DNA from: an uncultured Kineosporia sp.
Lineage (GTDB): Bacteria > Actinomycetota > Actinomycetes > Actinomycetales > Kineosporiaceae
Direction: 5' to 3'
Length of the DNA: 7,104 bases
Assembly (NCBI GenBank): GCA_937859855.1
Contig: CALMAR010000307.1
Coordinates: 1-7,104, forward strand
Program-made: the position numbers and the translations under genes
In this document: one piece after another, positions 5,092 to 7,104 of the stretch
How positions within the stretch are numbered: position 1 is the stretch's first letter
Layout of the letters: each line of letters begins with the position of its first letter
The notes under the pieces: generated by a model
The model's database searches: none
What the model was told of the DNA's origin: nothing
The model's input: the letters and a program-made list of their open reading frames with translations, nothing else

Positions 5092-6206
5092 CCGAACGCG
5101 CCACCATCACTATCGACGCCGACGCATTCGCTGCCGCTGTCCGCTGGGCAGCCCGAGCAGTGCCCACCAAACCCCGGGTCCCTGTCCTCTCGGGCATGAT
5201 GCTGGGAGCCACAGGTGGGTTCCTCACCGCCAGCGCGTTCGACTTCACCGTTCAAGCTGGGGCCGTCGCGCTCGCTGACGGGGACCTGCCGCCGGTGATC
5301 GTGCCGGGCCGCATGCTCGCCGACATCGCCGGACGGCTCGCTGGCAAGTTCCAGCTGAGTACGGACGCGGAGGCGTCATCGCTGACCGTCCGTGCAGGCC
5401 GGGACCGATTCAGGCTCCCCGTCATGCCTGGCCACGACTATCCATCCATCCCCGCTCTGCCGGATCCGGACGGCGTCGCCGCCGGTTTCGCCGACGCTGT
5501 CGCCCGGGCCACCGTCGCTGCAGCCACAGACGACGGCCGGCCAGCGCTCACCGGCATCCAGCTGACCGCCCAGGACGGACGACTCCAAATCGCGGCATCG
5601 GACAAGTACCGCGCGGCCATCGAGTTCGTGCCGTGGGACGGCCCGGATCGCGGCCCAGTCATCGTTCCAGCGAAACGACTGAAGGAACTCACGAAAGAAG
5701 CCGGGGACAAGCCCTCCCTCGGGTTCGGCGACAGCGTCCTCTCCGTTACCGCTGGTAATCAAACCGCCGGACTCGGCTACCTATACGGCGACTTCCCCCA
5801 GCTGATGAAGCTGTTCGAGGCACAGGCCGCGAAAAGTGAGAGCTCCGCCCAGGCCGACCGGGACCAGCTAATCCGGGCCGTCTCCACGTCCAGCCTCTTC
5901 GCCAATCAGTCCCAGCCGGTGCAACTCAACCTCACCGCCGGATCGATCACCGCCTGGGCTGAAGACGACGGCGCAGGTGAGCTCGTCATCGAAGCCCAAT
6001 ATGACGGCCGCGAGCGGTCTCTTGCACTGCAGCCAGCCTTCCTGCTCGACGCCTTCACCACGGCGCCCGGGCCCGTCATCCAACTCCGGCTCCCCCCGGG
6101 GCCTGCCGGTGCGGTCCTCATCGATTCCCTGCCCGACTACGGCGCCGATCCGGACCTGAACCACCGCCACATCGTCATGTCACTTCGAAACCCTCAGGGG
6201 GCCTGA
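5088..6206 (+). CDS. dnaN-like: DNA polymerase III beta-like sliding clamp, phage-encoded
   Basis: The 372-aa protein has the length and layout of bacterial beta clamps (E. coli 366 aa): three similar domains at about 1-125, 126-245 and 250-372. It would form a ring around DNA that tethers a polymerase. Recognisable signposts are PRVPVLSGMML (29-39), DGRPALTGIQLT (149-160), ASDKYRAAIEF (170-180), the counterpart of ATDRYRLA, then YGDFPQLMKLF (233-243) and ALQPAFLLDAF (313-323), the counterpart of NPxYLLDAL. The C-terminus HIVMSLRNPQGA replaces the usual YLLMPxR ending that lines the protein-binding cleft. The GTG at 5088 overlaps the HNH stop and follows GGAG (5078-5081). The frame stays open upstream, but that extension overlaps the HNH gene and is rejected. 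Carrying an extra clamp suggests either independence from the host clamp or preference for a phage polymerase. Confidence 0.9.
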   Translation: MTERATITIDADAFAAAVRWAARAVPTKPRVPVLSGMMLGATGGFLTASAFDFTVQAGAVALADGDLPPVIVPGRMLADIAGRLAGKFQLSTDAEASSLTVRAGRDRFRLPVMPGHDYPSIPALPDPDGVAAGFADAVARATVAAATDDGRPALTGIQLTAQDGRLQIAASDKYRAAIEFVPWDGPDRGPVIVPAKRLKELTKEAGDKPSLGFGDSVLSVTAGNQTAGLGYLYGDFPQLMKLFEAQAAKSESSAQADRDQLIRAVSTSSLFANQSQPVQLNLTAGSITAWAEDDGAGELVIEAQYDGRERSLALQPAFLLDAFTTAPGPVIQLRLPPGPAGAVLIDSLPDYGADPDLNHRHIVMSLRNPQGA

Positions 6207-6209
6207 ACC

Positions 6210-6401
6210 ATGGATCAGATGCGTTTACTGCTCGAGGAAAGCGCTGCCGAACTCCGCGTCCAAGACCTGCCCCAAGAGGCGGATCGCCCCGGGGCGGCGC
6301 TGGCCCAGATGGTCCTCGACATGCACGACCGGACCCACAAGGGCGCCCCCATCTACTGCGCCGAACCTGCGTGCCGGAAAGCGCTGGTCCTGCGCCCATA
6401 A
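6210..6401 (+). CDS. 63-aa protein with a His/Cys cluster, function unknown
   Basis: The ATG at 6210 begins three bases after the clamp stop, with a GGGG-rich ribosome-binding site (AGGGGG, 6196-6201) eight bases upstream. The N-terminal half is helical and acidic (MRLLLEESAAELRVQDL). The C-terminal part holds H39-x3-H43 and C50-x4-C55 (MHDRTHKGAPIYCAEPACRKA), which could coordinate one zinc ion. The family is not recognised, although similar short His/Cys proteins are common in actinophage early regions. One in-frame TTA codon lies at 6225-6227 (codon 6). Its stop (TAA 6399-6401) ends the tightly packed part of the operon. Confidence 0.72.
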   Translation: MDQMRLLLEESAAELRVQDLPQEADRPGAALAQMVLDMHDRTHKGAPIYCAEPACRKALVLRP

Positions 6402-6478
6402 CTCCGCTCTGCTCCTCGCAGCCCGACATGGAAAGAAGCCAGTTTCATGCCGACCTCATTCGGCCTCGCAGGCAACAG
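6402..6478 (+). other. Only intergenic gap within the + strand gene block
   Basis: These 77 bases separate the 63-aa gene from the C5-methyltransferase start; every junction from 560 to 5091 is overlapping and the next is a 3-base gap. I see no strong hairpin and no clear -35/-10 pair. The gap may hold a promoter or a coupled short frame (6447-6482), so the methyltransferase could be controlled separately from the core operon. Confidence 0.5.
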
Positions 6479-6482
6479 ATGA
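6447..6482 (+). CDS. Possible 11-aa leader peptide coupled to the C5-methyltransferase
   Basis: ATG at 6447 opens an 11-codon frame (MPTSFGLAGNR) ending in TGA 6480-6482, which overlaps the methyltransferase ATG (6479) as ATGA, the same junction used throughout the operon. GGAAAG at 6430-6435 could serve as its ribosome-binding site. The candidate would let ribosomes reach the methyltransferase start, which has only a weak AGGCAA upstream. The alternative is that the methyltransferase itself starts at the in-frame ATG 6428, in which case this peptide is spurious. Confidence 0.3.
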   Translation: MPTSFGLAGNR

Positions 6483-7104
6483 CGCGGCCGCGACCCCTCC
6501 GCGGCGGCAGTCTCTTCAGTGGCACGGGCGGCCTTGACCTGGCGGTGGGCCAGCTGCTGGACATCGATCTCATCTGGCACTGCGAGAAGGAATCCGCGCC
6601 GTCGAAGGTGCTTCGTGCGCACTGGCCTGATGTTCGAAACCTAGGCGATATCACCCGGGTGAACTGGCCCATGGTCGCTCGCGCCTGCCCCGTTGACCTG
6701 CTGTCTCTGGGATTTCCATGCCAGGACGTCTCAACGGCAGGCCTCAGGGTCGGCCTTAAACCGGGCACCCGCAGCGGTCTTTGGTCACATGCCGCTTACG
6801 TCATCAGCCAGCTTCGGCCATCCCTAATCGTGATCGAGAACGTGCGAGGACTACTCAGTGCCCAAGCCCATAGCGATCTGGAACCGTGCCCGTGGTGTCT
6901 GGGAGATCCCGAACAGCGACAACCTGATCTGCGAGCACTTGGCGCCGTACTCGGCGACTTGGCCGACCTCGGGTATGACGCGGCATGGGTCGGCTTACGC
7001 GCTGCCGACGTGGGAGCAGCTCATGGTCGATTCCGAATCTTCATCCTCGCCTGGCCTGCTGCGGACAGCGACGGCCCAGCTCGCGGTAAACGGAGGCTCG
7101 CAGC
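6479..7104 (+). CDS. Cytosine-C5 DNA methyltransferase, 3' end cut by window
   Basis: The first 208 codons of a DNA (cytosine-5) methyltransferase. Motif I for S-adenosylmethionine is SLFSGTGGLDLAV (11-23). Motif IV is SLGFPCQDVSTAG (76-88), with catalytic C81 forming the covalent adduct at C6 of cytosine. Motif VI is ENVRGL (120-125). Motif VIII is seen as DVGAAHGRFRIFILAW (177-192). A C137-P-W-C140 pair between VI and VIII is an insertion that could bind zinc. The target-recognition domain and motifs IX-X lie beyond base 7104. ATG 6479 is chosen because motif I then starts at a usual distance; in-frame ATG 6428 would add 17 residues. An in-frame TTA (6995-6997) and weaker G/C bias mark it off from the core genes. 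No restriction partner is visible, so it is probably a solitary phage methylase; a restriction gene further on cannot be excluded. Confidence 0.93.
   Translation, partial: MTRPRPLRGGSLFSGTGGLDLAVGQLLDIDLIWHCEKESAPSKVLRAHWPDVRNLGDITRVNWPMVARACPVDLLSLGFPCQDVSTAGLRVGLKPGTRSGLWSHAAYVISQLRPSLIVIENVRGLLSAQAHSDLEPCPWCLGDPEQRQPDLRALGAVLGDLADLGYDAAWVGLRAADVGAAHGRFRIFILAWPAADSDGPARGKRRLA

Noticed and set aside
1..7104. tRNA genes, diversity-generating retroelement or toxin-antitoxin pair
   Set aside because: No tRNA-like fold, reverse transcriptase motif or recognisable toxin was seen. The small genes show zinc-site or helical features only.

Overview
This window reads as part of the early replication and recombination module of an actinobacterial (Streptomyces-like) temperate phage, prophage or related integrative element. 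The evidence is the high GC content with strong G/C bias at third codon positions, frequent GTG starts, and a dense one-strand operon of small genes. The gene content also fits: a RecA-like Sak4-type ATPase, a Mu Gam-like end-protection protein, an HNH endonuclease, a phage-borne sliding clamp and two solitary DNA methyltransferases. No virion structural, lysis or integrase gene is visible, so phage, prophage and element cannot be told apart here. The host assignment is inferred from composition.

Layout. Bases 1-61 hold the hydrophobic 3' end of an upstream gene. Bases 62-260 are a non-coding gap with a 10-bp GC-rich hairpin (190-221), a likely terminator, and perhaps the promoter of the next operon. 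From 261 to 6401 eleven genes follow on the + strand: a two-helix membrane protein, a beta-class amino-methyltransferase, a zinc-ribbon-like unknown, the Sak4-like ATPase, a protein with nine perfect-phase octapeptide repeats, the Gam-like protein, an 86-aa helical unknown, a 40-aa four-cysteine protein, an HNH nuclease, a DnaN-like clamp and a 63-aa His/Cys protein. A 77-base gap then precedes a cytosine-C5 methyltransferase that runs off the end of the window.

How the genes may work together. The Sak4-like ATPase and the Gam-like protein are expected to act on phage DNA ends and strand annealing. The clamp would tether a polymerase or other clamp client, the HNH protein would nick or cut DNA, and the two methyltransferases would mark phage DNA. 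Nine successive gene junctions share an identical 4-base ATGA/GTGA stop/start overlap, so the products are probably made by coupled translation.

The most unusual element is the repeat protein at 2807-3592. Its AG[D/N/Y][S/R]GTAT octads resemble the octapeptide of bacterial ice-nucleation proteins. At DNA level the nine 24-bp units differ at only two positions. It sits between the two recombination genes and its function is unknown. In-frame TTA codons, rare in Streptomyces and read there by the bldA tRNA, occur only in the two methyltransferases and the 63-aa gene, which sets the edges of the module apart from its core.
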